Shown: piece after piece, positions 25,007 to 33,243 of the stretch
How the letters are laid out: each line of letters begins with the position of its first letter
Numbering within the stretch: the stretch's first letter is position 1
NCBI GenBank assembly: GCA_963794655.1
Contig: CAWCEV010000006.1
Location: forward strand, 1,240,001 to 1,304,000
Direction of reading: 5' to 3'
From: Roseiarcus sp963794655
GTDB lineage: Bacteria; Pseudomonadota; Alphaproteobacteria; Rhizobiales; Beijerinckiaceae
DNA length: 64,000 nucleotides
Made by a program: the position numbers and the translations under genes
The notes under the pieces: model-generated
What the model saw: the letters and a program-made list of their open reading frames with translations, nothing else
Told to the model about the DNA's origin: nothing
Databases searched by the model: none

Positions 25007-25338
25007 ATGACGCCTCGATCGGATCAGGGCGTCGCCGCCAGCATGCTTCCTTCGACGGAAACGGAAGACAGGCTGACGGGCGGGACGAGCGACGCCGTAA
25101 AGGGCGTGGCGAAGGACGCCCGCTTAGTACGGGCGCAAGCGCGCTGGACAGCGCCAAGAACGTGGCTGGCAAGGTTGCGGATCGAGCCCAAACGGCAGCA
25201 GCCGAGGAAGGTCTTTCCGCGAGTGGGGACGCAATCCGCGGCAAGCTGGAGGAAGGGACCACGAAGCATATGCAAGGGGTCCTGGCTGATCCGACGACTG
25301 GAACCGGGCCCCAGGAAGGGACCGCTGGATCGATTTGA
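25007..25338 (+). pseudogene. CsbD-like stress protein gene with frameshift
   Basis: A strong GAGGAG ribosome-binding site precedes ATG 25007. The first frame gives a hydrophilic start and then RLTGGTSDAVKGVAKDA. Near 25120 the coding character moves to another frame, giving STGASALDSAKNVAGKVADRAQTAAAEEGLSASGDAI and ending at 25338. The combined ~110-residue product, with repeated Ala/Gly/Lys helices, resembles small CsbD-type general-stress proteins. One base gained or lost near 25115-25125 would restore it. It lies 12 bases upstream of the BrkB-type gene and shares its direction, so the two were probably one unit. Confidence 0.5.
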
Positions 25339-25350
25339 CTGAGAAGGCCG

Positions 25351-26430
25351 ATGTCGCAGCGACGACCGCTTTTGTCATTTCTGGTCTATGGCGCGCTTGC
25401 CGCTATCGCCTTTTCGCGCGGCAGAACCGAACAGGCTGTGCATCGAAGCGAGTCCACTCGCACAGCGACGCTCGCTCCTAAGCGCGACGACGTTTCGACA
25501 GTCACTGTGGAACCGGAACGCCAGAGGGGGCGCCATGCGCCGGCGCCTTGGGACATCCCTGGAAAGGGATGGAAGGATATTCTGTGGCGGACCTACACGA
25601 AGATTGGCGAGAATCGTCTCCTCCTGATCGCGGCGGGAGTGGTCTTCTACGGCTTGGTCGCCCTGTTTCCTGCAATTGCGGCCTTCGTCTCGCTGTACGG
25701 CTTGTTCGCTGACCCCTCTGCGATCGACTCCCAGATATCAGCGCTTTCCACTGTTCTTCCTGGAGGCGCCCTGGACATCGTCCATGAGGAACTCCAGCGC
25801 CTGATTGCCAACCGGGGAACAAGCCTAAGCCTTGGGTTTGTAGCAGGAACGCTGATCGCGTTGTGGAGCGCCAACGCGGGGACGAAGGCTGTCATCGAGG
25901 CGCTCAATATCGCCTATGGCGAAGAAGAGAAGCGAAGCTTCTTCCGGCTAACGTTAGTGTCGCTGCTCTACACGCTCGTCGCCATGGCCTCGCTAATAGT
26001 CGCGTTCGGCGTGGTCGTGGTTTTGCCGATTGTTCTGGGGCGACTCGGCCTCGGAACTTTGGCGAGCGCACTCGTCTCCATTCTCCGATGGCCAATTCTG
26101 ATTGCCTTTGTCGTCATCGGCCTTGCCGCGGTCTACCGGTACCTGCCGTGCCGGCGGGAGCCAGAATGGCGATGGATAACGCCTGGAAGCGCTTTTGCCG
26201 CGCTCGCGTGGCTGGTCGCCTCCCTCTTGTTCTCCTGGTACATTGCCAACTTCGGCAACTACAACGCTACTTACGGATCTCTTGGCGCGGCGATCGGCAT
26301 GATGACGTGGATGTGGATTTCGATGATCGTCATCCTGGTCGGCGCTCAGTTGAATGCCGAGATCGAGCAGCAGACCGCTGGCCCAACGGGCCGTTCAAAG
26401 CCACGGACAGGGAAGCCTCTGGGTAGTTAG
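25351..26430 (+). CDS. YihY/BrkB-family inner-membrane protein
   Basis: A 359-residue protein. An N-terminal hydrophobic helix and charged linker (residues 1-75) precede the YihY domain with about six membrane helices. Hallmarks are FYGLVALFPAIAAFVSLYGLF near the first core helix, LWSANAGTKAVIEALNIAY, and the C-terminal NYNATYGSLGAAIGMMTWMWISM. The family is widespread and its transport or structural role is unsettled; older annotation as ribonuclease BN is wrong. It follows the CsbD-like gene closely. Membrane location is clear, substrate is unknown. Confidence 0.88.
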   Translation: MSQRRPLLSFLVYGALAAIAFSRGRTEQAVHRSESTRTATLAPKRDDVSTVTVEPERQRGRHAPAPWDIPGKGWKDILWRTYTKIGENRLLLIAAGVVFYGLVALFPAIAAFVSLYGLFADPSAIDSQISALSTVLPGGALDIVHEELQRLIANRGTSLSLGFVAGTLIALWSANAGTKAVIEALNIAYGEEEKRSFFRLTLVSLLYTLVAMASLIVAFGVVVVLPIVLGRLGLGTLASALVSILRWPILIAFVVIGLAAVYRYLPCRREPEWRWITPGSAFAALAWLVASLLFSWYIANFGNYNATYGSLGAAIGMMTWMWISMIVILVGAQLNAEIEQQTAGPTGRSKPRTGKPLGS

Positions 26431-26689
26431 CAGCGGCTCGGAGATTGTCGCCCAGTCGGCCTTGACCGGTTCAGTGGGTGGCGCATTTTCTGTCAGGCGG
26501 GTATCGCAACTGACGTAGCTACTCGGCGCCCAGCAATCCGGTCGGATAACGAAGGCGAGCACGCAGAAGCTGCGCTCCTTTTCTGTCTCGTCTGCGTATG
26601 ACGATCGCCCCCATCGTCACCTGCCCTCGAAGGCAGCGATGAGTCGGGCATCTGGTCATAGTCCAGGGCCGCCAGGCGGCCGCTTCGGG

Positions 26690-26905
26690 CTAGTCGCCCC
26701 AGCTGCGGAACCAAGCGAGGACGAACGCCGTCACCGCGATGATCAGCATGCCGATAGCGTGGGTATGATGGGGCTTGTCCAACTCCGGATCGTAGCCCGG
26801 TACGAAGGCCGGCAGGTGGCTTGCGGGGGTCACCCAATAAAGCGCGGCCAGGGCGAAGAAAAAAATGCCGACCAGAATCGCGCCCGAAATAACCGCCGCC
26901 TTCAT
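26690..26905 (-). CDS. small two-helix membrane protein
   Basis: The 71-residue product has an N-terminal helix (MKAAVISGAILVGIFFFALA) and a C-terminal helix (AIGMLIIAVTAFVLAWF), joined by a ~25-residue Pro/His-rich loop with DKPHHTHA. No family name was recognised with certainty. It lies 101 bases downstream of phoB on the same strand, so it may be read through from the phosphate operon, but it could have its own promoter. Confidence 0.65.
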   Translation of the reverse strand: MKAAVISGAILVGIFFFALAALYWVTPASHLPAFVPGYDPELDKPHHTHAIGMLIIAVTAFVLAWFRSWGD

Positions 26906-27006
26906 ATCCCTGGCCCTCGAACAAGCGCCTTCGCCGGGTCTTCCTTAGCCGCACTGAGGGCCTGACGCCACCGCCGCGGGCTCGCGAATCGCCAATGTCG
27001 GCGCCT

Positions 27007-27750
27007 TCAGACCTTGCCGAACGTCTCGTCGAAGGCGTAGCCGGTCCCGCGCACGGTGCGGATCGGATCGCGTTCCCGCCCGCGCGAGAGCGCCTTGCGC
27101 AGCCGCCCGACGTGAACGTCGACGGTGCGCTCGTCGATCTCCGACGCCTGCCCCCATACGCCGTCGAGCAACTGAGCGCGCGAGAACACTCGGCCCGGCT
27201 TTTCGAGCAGATATTCGAGCAGCCGGAACTCGGTCGGGCCGAGGTGGATGTCGCGGCCGGCACGGCGAACGCGGCGCGTCTCCCGGTCGAGGTCGAGGTC
27301 GCCGGCGTAGAGGCGATCGGCGATCCGCTCGGGCCGGCTGCGCCGCAGCAGCGCCCGCACCCGCGCCATGAGCTCGGGCACCGAGAACGGCTTGACGACA
27401 TAGTCGTCGGCGCCGACCGATAGGCCCCGCACCCGCTCGGCCTCCTCGCCGCGCGCGGTGACCATGATCACCGGAAGCGTGCGGGTGGCCTCCCGGGCCC
27501 GCAGACGGCGGCAGATCTCGAGCCCCGAGACGCCAGGCAGCATCCAGTCGAGGATGACGAGGTCGGGCGTGTTCTCGGCGAGCCTGAGCTCGGCCTCGTC
27601 GCCACGGGTCACGTTCTCGACCAAATAGCCTTCGGACTCGAGATTATAGCCCAAGAGCAACGCGAGATCGGATTCGTCCTCGACGATGAGAATGCGCGGC
27701 GCGGACGCTGCGCCGGGACGGACCATCTCCTTGCGCACCTGGTTCATCAT
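27007..27750 (-). CDS. phoB: phosphate regulon response regulator PhoB
   Basis: The 247-residue OmpR-type regulator has a receiver domain (residues ~18-135) with acidic pocket in VEDESD, phospho-acceptor Asp in DLVILDWMLPG, and Lys in VVKPFS. It is followed by a winged-helix effector domain with LGPTEFRLLEYLLEKPGRVF, then TVDVHVGRLRKAL and IRTVRGTGYAF at the end. It activates phosphate-starvation genes from Pho boxes; one candidate box lies upstream of pstS in this window. Its start overlaps the phoU stop by four bases. The partner kinase gene phoR is not next to it. Confidence 0.93.
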   Translation of the reverse strand: MMNQVRKEMVRPGAASAPRILIVEDESDLALLLGYNLESEGYLVENVTRGDEAELRLAENTPDLVILDWMLPGVSGLEICRRLRAREATRTLPVIMVTARGEEAERVRGLSVGADDYVVKPFSVPELMARVRALLRRSRPERIADRLYAGDLDLDRETRRVRRAGRDIHLGPTEFRLLEYLLEKPGRVFSRAQLLDGVWGQASEIDERTVDVHVGRLRKALSRGRERDPIRTVRGTGYAFDETFGKV

Positions 27751-28469
27751 GACTCCCCTCCGGCGTCAGCTTCGACGTCCGACCCCCGACGGCTGCGCGG
27801 GCGCTCGGTCGGCAGGTTCGAACCGGTCACGAGATAGAACACCGTCTCCGCGATGTTGGTCGCGTGGTCGCCGATCCGCTCGATATTCTTGGAGCAGAAC
27901 AGAAGATGGGCGCAGAAGGTGATGTTGCGCGGATCCTCCATCATGTGGGTCAGGAGATCGCGGAAGACCGAGTCTTCAAGCGCGTCGAGATCGGCGTCGC
28001 GCTCCCAGACGTCCAGCGCCCGCTCGATGTCACGCTGGGCGTAGGCGTCGAGCACGTCCTTCATCAGTTCGAGCGCGAAGTCGTTCATGTGCTTGATGCC
28101 GACGATCGCGCGAGGAACGCGCGATTCGACGCCGATCTTGACCGACCGCTTGGCGATGTTCTTGGCGAGATCGCCGACCCGCTCGAGATCGCCGGCGACG
28201 CGAATGGCGCCGATGATCTCCCGCAGGTCGATCGCCACCGGCTGGCGGCGCGCGATCGTCAGGATCGCCTGCTCCTCGACCTCCCGCTGCAGCGTGTCGA
28301 GTCGCGGGTCGGTGACGACGACCTGGTGGGCGAGCGTCGCATCGCCCGCGGCAAGCGCATCCATGGCGTCGATCACCATTTTCTCGGCGATGCCGCCCAT
28401 CTCGGCGATTCGACGCTCGAGCAGGTCGAGGTCCTTGTCGTAGGCTCTGACAGTATGCTGGTCCACCAC
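27747..28469 (-). CDS. phoU: phosphate transport/signalling regulator PhoU
   Basis: The 240-residue all-helical protein contains the duplicated PhoU three-helix bundle and metal-binding-type acidic motifs (RVGDLAKNIAKRS; ERIGDHATNIAE). It negatively regulates PhoR-PhoB signalling through the PstSCAB complex and restrains phosphate uptake. The C-terminal ~25 residues are Arg/Glu-rich and extend past the usual end. It lies between pstB (14-base gap) and phoB (4-base overlap), the normal Hyphomicrobiales order. Confidence 0.93.
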   Translation of the reverse strand: MVDQHTVRAYDKDLDLLERRIAEMGGIAEKMVIDAMDALAAGDATLAHQVVVTDPRLDTLQREVEEQAILTIARRQPVAIDLREIIGAIRVAGDLERVGDLAKNIAKRSVKIGVESRVPRAIVGIKHMNDFALELMKDVLDAYAQRDIERALDVWERDADLDALEDSVFRDLLTHMMEDPRNITFCAHLLFCSKNIERIGDHATNIAETVFYLVTGSNLPTERPRSRRGSDVEADAGGES

Positions 28470-28482
28470 GGCGTCGCCTCCT

Positions 28483-29292
28483 TCAGCCGAAGCGGCCGGT
28501 TACATAGTCCTGGGTTCGCTTGTCGCGCGGCGAGGTGAAGACGGCGTTGGTCTCCGCGAATTCGACCATCTGGCCGAGATACATGAAAGCGGTGTAGTGC
28601 GAGACGCGCGCCGCCTGCTGCATGTTGTGGGTGACGATCGCGATCGTGTAGTCGCCGGAGAGTTCGTCGATCAGCTCCTCGATCTTCGCCGTCGAGATCG
28701 GATCGAGCGCGGACGCCGGCTCGTCGAACAGGATGACCTCCGGGCTGATCGCGACCGTCCGGGCTATGCACAGGCGCTGCTGCTGCCCGCCGGAGAGGCT
28801 GAGACCGCTCGCGCTCAGTTTGTCCTTGACCTCGTTCCAGAGCGCGGCGCGGCGCAGCGCCGATTCGACCCGCGCGTCCATGTCCGCCTTCGACAGCTTC
28901 TCATAAAGGCGAACGCCGAATGCGATGTTTTCGTAGATTGTCATGGGGAAAGGCGTCGGCTTCTGGAACACCATTCCAACCCGCGAGCGCAGGAGGTTGA
29001 GGTCGAGCGTGGGAGAAAGGATGTTCTCCCCGTCGAGCATCACCTCGCCTTCGGCGCGTTGACCGGGGTAGAGGTCGTACATGCGGTTGAGCACTCTGAG
29101 CAGCGTCGACTTGCCGCAGCCGGACGGCCCGATGAAAGCCGTCACCTGGCCCTCGTAAAGCGACAGGGCGACGTCCTTGAGAGCGTGCACCTTACCATAA
29201 TAGAAGTTGAGACCGCGCATGACGACTTTCGCCGGGGTCGTCGCGCTGCGGTTCAGGGGCGTCTGGGCAGAGACTTCGTTACTCATGCGCAT
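28483..29292 (-). CDS. pstB: phosphate ABC transporter ATP-binding protein
   Basis: The frame is open far upstream through pstA in another register, but real coding begins at ATG 29292 or 29286 (MRMSNEVSAQ). The ~269-residue product has Walker A GPSGCGKST, the ABC signature LSGGQQQRLCIARTV, Walker B ILFDEPASALDP and the switch His in VTHNMQQAARV. It powers high-affinity phosphate uptake with PstA/PstC. It lies 14 bases downstream of the pstA stop. Confidence 0.95.
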   Translation of the reverse strand: MRMSNEVSAQTPLNRSATTPAKVVMRGLNFYYGKVHALKDVALSLYEGQVTAFIGPSGCGKSTLLRVLNRMYDLYPGQRAEGEVMLDGENILSPTLDLNLLRSRVGMVFQKPTPFPMTIYENIAFGVRLYEKLSKADMDARVESALRRAALWNEVKDKLSASGLSLSGGQQQRLCIARTVAISPEVILFDEPASALDPISTAKIEELIDELSGDYTIAIVTHNMQQAARVSHYTAFMYLGQMVEFAETNAVFTSPRDKRTQDYVTGRFG

Positions 29293-29306
29293 GACCCTTG
29301 CTGACC

Positions 29307-30158
29307 TTATTTCTGCTTGACCGAGGCGGAGAGAACCCGCGCGATGATGCTGAGTCCGAGAACGGCGAAGGTGAGGATCAGCGCCCCGGTCCAGGCCAGC
29401 TTCTGCTGCTCGGCGTAAGGGCTGCGGGCGAATTCGTAGATGATGAGCGGCAGCGCCGACATCGGCCCGCGCGGATCGGCCGAGAACAGCGAATTTCCGA
29501 GCGCGGTGAAGATCAGCGGCGCGGTCTCGCCGGTCATGCGGGCGATCGAGAGCAGGACGCCGGTGATGATGCCCGAGGCGACCGCCCGGTAGGCGACGTT
29601 CCTGATCACGAGCGAACGCGGCATGCCAAGGGCGGAGGCGGCCTCGCGGAGCGAGTTCGGCACCAGATTGAGCATGTCCTCGGTGGTCCTGACCATTATC
29701 GGCGCCCCAAGAATGGCGAGGGCGACGCCGCCGGCGAGCGCGGAGAAATGCCCCACCGTGACCACGAGCAGCTCGTAGACGAACAGGCCGACGATGATCG
29801 AGGGCGCACTGAGCAGAATGTCGTTGATGAAGCGGACGACGAAGGCGAGCCGCGAGTTGGCGCCGTATTCCGCGAGATAGGTGCCTGCCAGAATGCCGAG
29901 CGGCGCCCCGATGATGAGGCCGATCGCCGTCATGATCACGCTGCCGACGATCGAGTTGAGCAGGCCTCCGACGACTCCGGGCGGAGCCGTATTCTTGGTG
30001 AAGACGTCGAGCGACAAACCACCGACGCCGTTCCACAGCAGGGTGGCGAGGATGATCGCAAGCATGGCCAGGCCCAGCGCCGTTGCGGCATAGGCCAGCG
30101 CGGTCCAGACGGCGTTGCGCGCGCGGCGCCGGGGATAGAGGCTGCCCGTGACCGTCAT
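29307..30158 (-). CDS. pstA: phosphate ABC transporter permease PstA
   Basis: The 283-residue permease has six membrane helices and the EAA-type coupling segment (RTTEDMLNLVPNSLREAASALG, residues ~165-190). Its start overlaps the stop of pstC (ATGA). The N-terminal charged stretch and first helix (LGLAMLAIILATLLW) are typical. It is the inner-membrane half-channel for phosphate, paired with PstC. Confidence 0.93.
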   Translation of the reverse strand: MTVTGSLYPRRRARNAVWTALAYAATALGLAMLAIILATLLWNGVGGLSLDVFTKNTAPPGVVGGLLNSIVGSVIMTAIGLIIGAPLGILAGTYLAEYGANSRLAFVVRFINDILLSAPSIIVGLFVYELLVVTVGHFSALAGGVALAILGAPIMVRTTEDMLNLVPNSLREAASALGMPRSLVIRNVAYRAVASGIITGVLLSIARMTGETAPLIFTALGNSLFSADPRGPMSALPLIIYEFARSPYAEQQKLAWTGALILTFAVLGLSIIARVLSASVKQK

Positions 30159-31156
30159 GCCTTTAACTCCAGGCGCGCAAGCATGAGCCGCGCCGCCGCC
30201 AGAACCAGGAACGTGATGACGAACAGGATGAAGCCGAGCGCGAGCAGCGACGAGGTGAACAGTCCCGGGTCCGCGTCGGCGAACTGGTTCGCGATCATCG
30301 CCGAGATCGTCGTGCCTTGCGCGAGGATCGAAGCCTGAATCTTAGTGGCGTTGCCGACGACGAAGGTGACCGCCATCGTCTCGCCCAACGCGCGGCCAAG
30401 CGCGAGCATGACGCTGCCGATGACGCCGACCCGGGTGAAGGGAATGACGATGTTGCCGACGACTTCGAAGGTCGTCGCGCCGACGCCATAGGCGGCCTCC
30501 TTCAAGACCGGCGGAACCGTTTCGAACACGTCCCGTGACACCGCGGTGATGAATGGGAGAATCATCAGCGCGAGCACAAGCCCCGCGGTCAGCACGCCGT
30601 AGCCGAGCGGCGGCCCCTGAAACAAATAACCGATGATCGGCACATTGCCGACCGTGTTGATGAGGAAGGGCTGGATGTAGGCCTGCATCACCGGCCGGAA
30701 ATAATAGACGCCCCAGATCCCATAGATGATCGAAGGAATTCCAGCGAGGAGCTCGATCGCCACGCCAATGGGCCGGCGCAGCGGCAGCCAGCACAGCTCG
30801 GTCAAAAAGACCGCGATCCCGAGGCCGACCGGAACCGCGATCAGCATGGCGATCAGCGACGTCACCAGGGTGCCGTAGATCGCCGTCGCCGCGCCGAATT
30901 TCTCCTTGGGCGGACTCCATGCGTCGGAGAACAGGAAGCCGACGCCGAATTCGCGGAACGCCGGCCACGCGCCGATAAACAGCGCGACCATGACCCCGAG
31001 CAGGAGCACAAGAACAAGGATCGCCGCGCCAAGCGCAAACAGCTGGAATCCCGCGTCGGAGAATTTCAGCCGGGCCAGCGCGCGGGCGCGGTCCATCTGG
31101 GAGGTGCGGGCGGCGCGGGGGGTTTGGAGGGCGGTTGCGGTCATCTCTGGTTTCAA
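30155..31156 (-). CDS. pstC: phosphate ABC transporter permease PstC
   Basis: The 333-residue protein has six or seven helices: LVLVLLLGVMVALFIGAWPAF forms the first, and the EAA loop appears as VPPVLKEAAYGVGATTFEVV. It contains the PstC-type GIPSIIYGIWGVYYF segment. With PstA it forms the transmembrane channel for phosphate. It follows pstS with a 70-base gap and overlaps pstA by four bases. Confidence 0.93.
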   Translation of the reverse strand: MKPEMTATALQTPRAARTSQMDRARALARLKFSDAGFQLFALGAAILVLVLLLGVMVALFIGAWPAFREFGVGFLFSDAWSPPKEKFGAATAIYGTLVTSLIAMLIAVPVGLGIAVFLTELCWLPLRRPIGVAIELLAGIPSIIYGIWGVYYFRPVMQAYIQPFLINTVGNVPIIGYLFQGPPLGYGVLTAGLVLALMILPFITAVSRDVFETVPPVLKEAAYGVGATTFEVVGNIVIPFTRVGVIGSVMLALGRALGETMAVTFVVGNATKIQASILAQGTTISAMIANQFADADPGLFTSSLLALGFILFVITFLVLAAARLMLARLELKA

Positions 31157-31226
31157 CTTTATACGTCACCCGGAAGAGCAGGCCGAGGGCGGCGCGACGG
31201 CGGGCCGCCGGCGCCGCCCGCGGAGG

Positions 31227-32237
31227 TCATTTCTGCTGGATGTCCTTGCTCCACATCGCCTCGACGAGCTTGATCACGTTGTCGGGCATCGGGATATAGT
31301 CGAGGTCCTGCGCCATCTTGCCGCCCTTCTCGTACGCCCACTTGAAGAATTGCAGCGCATCGTTCGAGGCGGCGACGTCGACCGGCTTCTTGTACATCAG
31401 GATGAAGGTCGCGGCGGTCATCGGCCACGACTTGTCTCCCTGCTGGTTGGCCAGGATCTGATAGAAACCGGGCGCGCTCCAGTCGGCGTTGGCGGCCGCA
31501 GCCTGGAAGGCGTCCATGGTCGGAGCGACGGTCTTGCCGGCCTTGTTGATCATGCTCGTGAAGGTGAGCTTGTTCTGCTCGGCGTAGGCGAACTCGACAT
31601 AACCGATCGCGCCGGGGGTGGTGGCGACGTTGTTGGCGACGCCGTCGTTGCCCTTGGCTCCGATCCCCGACGGCCATTCGACCGTGGTCGCCTTGCCGAT
31701 GCTCGATTCCCACTCCGGCGACACCGCTGAGAGATAGTAGGTGAAGTTGAAGGTGGTGCCCGACCCGTCGGCGCGATGAATGTTGGCGATTGCGAGATCG
31801 GGCAGATTGACGGTCGGATTGAGCTTCTTGATCGCGGGATCATTCCACTTGGTGATCTTGCCCAGGTAGATCTGGGCGACTGTCGGACCGTCGAGGACGA
31901 GCTCGCCGGGCTTCACGCCCGGGACGTTGACGACCATGACGATGCCGCCCATGACCATCGGCCACTGGGCGAGCCCGTCCTTGTCCAGGTCCTTGGCTTC
32001 GAGCGGCGCATCGGTCGCGCCGAAAGTCACGGTCTTGGCGCGAATCTGCTTGATGCCCGCGCCCGAGCCGATCGACTGGTAGTTGAGGCCGTTGCCGGTC
32101 TCCTTCTTATAGGCGTCCGCCCATTTGGCGTAGATCGGAAACGGAAAGGTCGCCCCGGCTCCGGAAATGTCGGCGGCGCCGGCGCAGGCGATACTGCTGA
32201 TCATCGCTGCGGCCGCGACTATGGACTTGAAGAACAT
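31227..32237 (-). CDS. pstS: periplasmic phosphate-binding protein
   Basis: The frame extends to 32387, but the ATG at 32237 opens a clear signal peptide (FFKSIVAAAAMISSIACAGA, cleavage before ADISGAG), giving 336 residues. The mature N-terminus GAGATFPFPIYAKWADAYKK and the later ADGSGTTFNFTYYLS and YVEFAYA segments are PstS hallmarks for phosphate ligation. It delivers phosphate to PstCA. It is the first gene of the pst-phoU-phoB operon. A Pho-box-like promoter lies 117-134 bases upstream. Confidence 0.95.
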   Translation of the reverse strand: MFFKSIVAAAAMISSIACAGAADISGAGATFPFPIYAKWADAYKKETGNGLNYQSIGSGAGIKQIRAKTVTFGATDAPLEAKDLDKDGLAQWPMVMGGIVMVVNVPGVKPGELVLDGPTVAQIYLGKITKWNDPAIKKLNPTVNLPDLAIANIHRADGSGTTFNFTYYLSAVSPEWESSIGKATTVEWPSGIGAKGNDGVANNVATTPGAIGYVEFAYAEQNKLTFTSMINKAGKTVAPTMDAFQAAAANADWSAPGFYQILANQQGDKSWPMTAATFILMYKKPVDVAASNDALQFFKWAYEKGGKMAQDLDYIPMPDNVIKLVEAMWSKDIQQK

Positions 32238-32342
32238 TGAGGCCTCTCTGGCAGGATTACGAGCAAATGCGGATGTTAGGCCGCGGGTGGCGCGGCTTCC
32301 CGGCGCCGCGCGTGACTCATACCCCTCTATCGGCAGGCTTAT

Positions 32343-32371
32343 ATGACATAGGGACGAATGTTTTGTGACGG
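32343..32371 (-). promoter_or_regulatory. candidate Pho-box promoter of pstS
   Basis: On the minus strand CCGTCACAAAACATTCGT (32371-32354) matches the PhoB consensus CTGTCAT-N4-CTGTCAT at 9 of 14 positions, with an A-rich spacer. Ten bases further comes a TATAAG -10 element. This is the usual layout in which the Pho box replaces the -35 element. It would make the whole operon PhoB-dependent. Confidence 0.6.
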
Positions 32372-32647
32372 TGCAATACGTTGACAAAGCGGCGGAATTT
32401 GTCTTCGTGCCCGCCCACTCAGCGGTCTGATCCGCGGCAAGGCGCGCGCGGCGCAGCGCAAGCGGATTTTCGTGCCCGCCGTCCGCTCACGGTGACCTTC
32501 CGGCGGCCATGCGAGACCGCGGAGCGCGTCGAGGTCGCGTGCCCGGCGCCTGTCCGCGGCGCTGCGTCGCATTGACCTTGGCCCTAACGCCGCGCGACGA
32601 CATCGGCAACCCTTGAAGCCGACGCAAGGCGACGCCAAGGAGCGCGA

Positions 32648-33217
32648 ATGTTCGAGGTGAGGATTCATGGCCGCGGCGGCCAGGGCGTGGTCACCGCGGC
32701 GGAAATGCTATCGCTCGCCGCATTTCTCGAAGGCAAGCACGCGCAGGCCTTTCCAAGCTTCGGTTCGGAGCGGACCGGCGCGCCGGTTGTCGCTTTCTGC
32801 CGCATCGCGGACAAGGAAATCCGGCTGCGCGAGCCGATCCAGAGCCCCGATGCGCTGATCGTCCAGGATCCGACGCTGTTCCGGGCGCTCGACGTCACCG
32901 AGGGGTTGAAAAGCAACGGCTACCTGATCGTCAACACGGCGCGGACCCTCTCAGAGATTCATCTCGACGGCATTGTCGCCCGGCTGCCGCCTGGGCACGT
33001 CAGGGCGGTGCCCGCGACTGAGCTCGCTGTGAAATTCGTCGGCCGCCCGGCGCCGAACACCGCGCTCCTCGGCGCCTTCGCGGCAGAGGTCGGGATCGTC
33101 TCGCTCGAGAGCCTCCTTGAAGCGATCTGGCGCGCCTTTCCCGGCACGGTCGGCGAAGCCAATGTCGAGGCCGCCAAGGCGGCGCACGCCATCGTAGCCG
33201 CCAGGGCTGCGGCCTGA
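32648..33217 (+). CDS. porC: 2-oxoacid:acceptor oxidoreductase, gamma subunit
   Basis: The 189-residue protein begins MFEVRIHGRGGQGVVTAAEM, the Rossmann-like Gly motif of the POR/KOR gamma domain. It continues with HAQAFPSFGSERTGAPVVAF, also diagnostic. The subunit is part of a CoA-dependent, thiamine-diphosphate and iron-sulfur enzyme that oxidatively decarboxylates a 2-oxoacid, probably pyruvate, or runs reductively. It is the first of four co-oriented genes and has its own promoter region shared with pstS on the other strand. The substrate is inferred from family architecture only. Confidence 0.9.
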   Translation: MFEVRIHGRGGQGVVTAAEMLSLAAFLEGKHAQAFPSFGSERTGAPVVAFCRIADKEIRLREPIQSPDALIVQDPTLFRALDVTEGLKSNGYLIVNTARTLSEIHLDGIVARLPPGHVRAVPATELAVKFVGRPAPNTALLGAFAAEVGIVSLESLLEAIWRAFPGTVGEANVEAAKAAHAIVAARAAA

Positions 33218-33243
33218 GAACTTGAAGAAAAGGTTTGCCGCTG

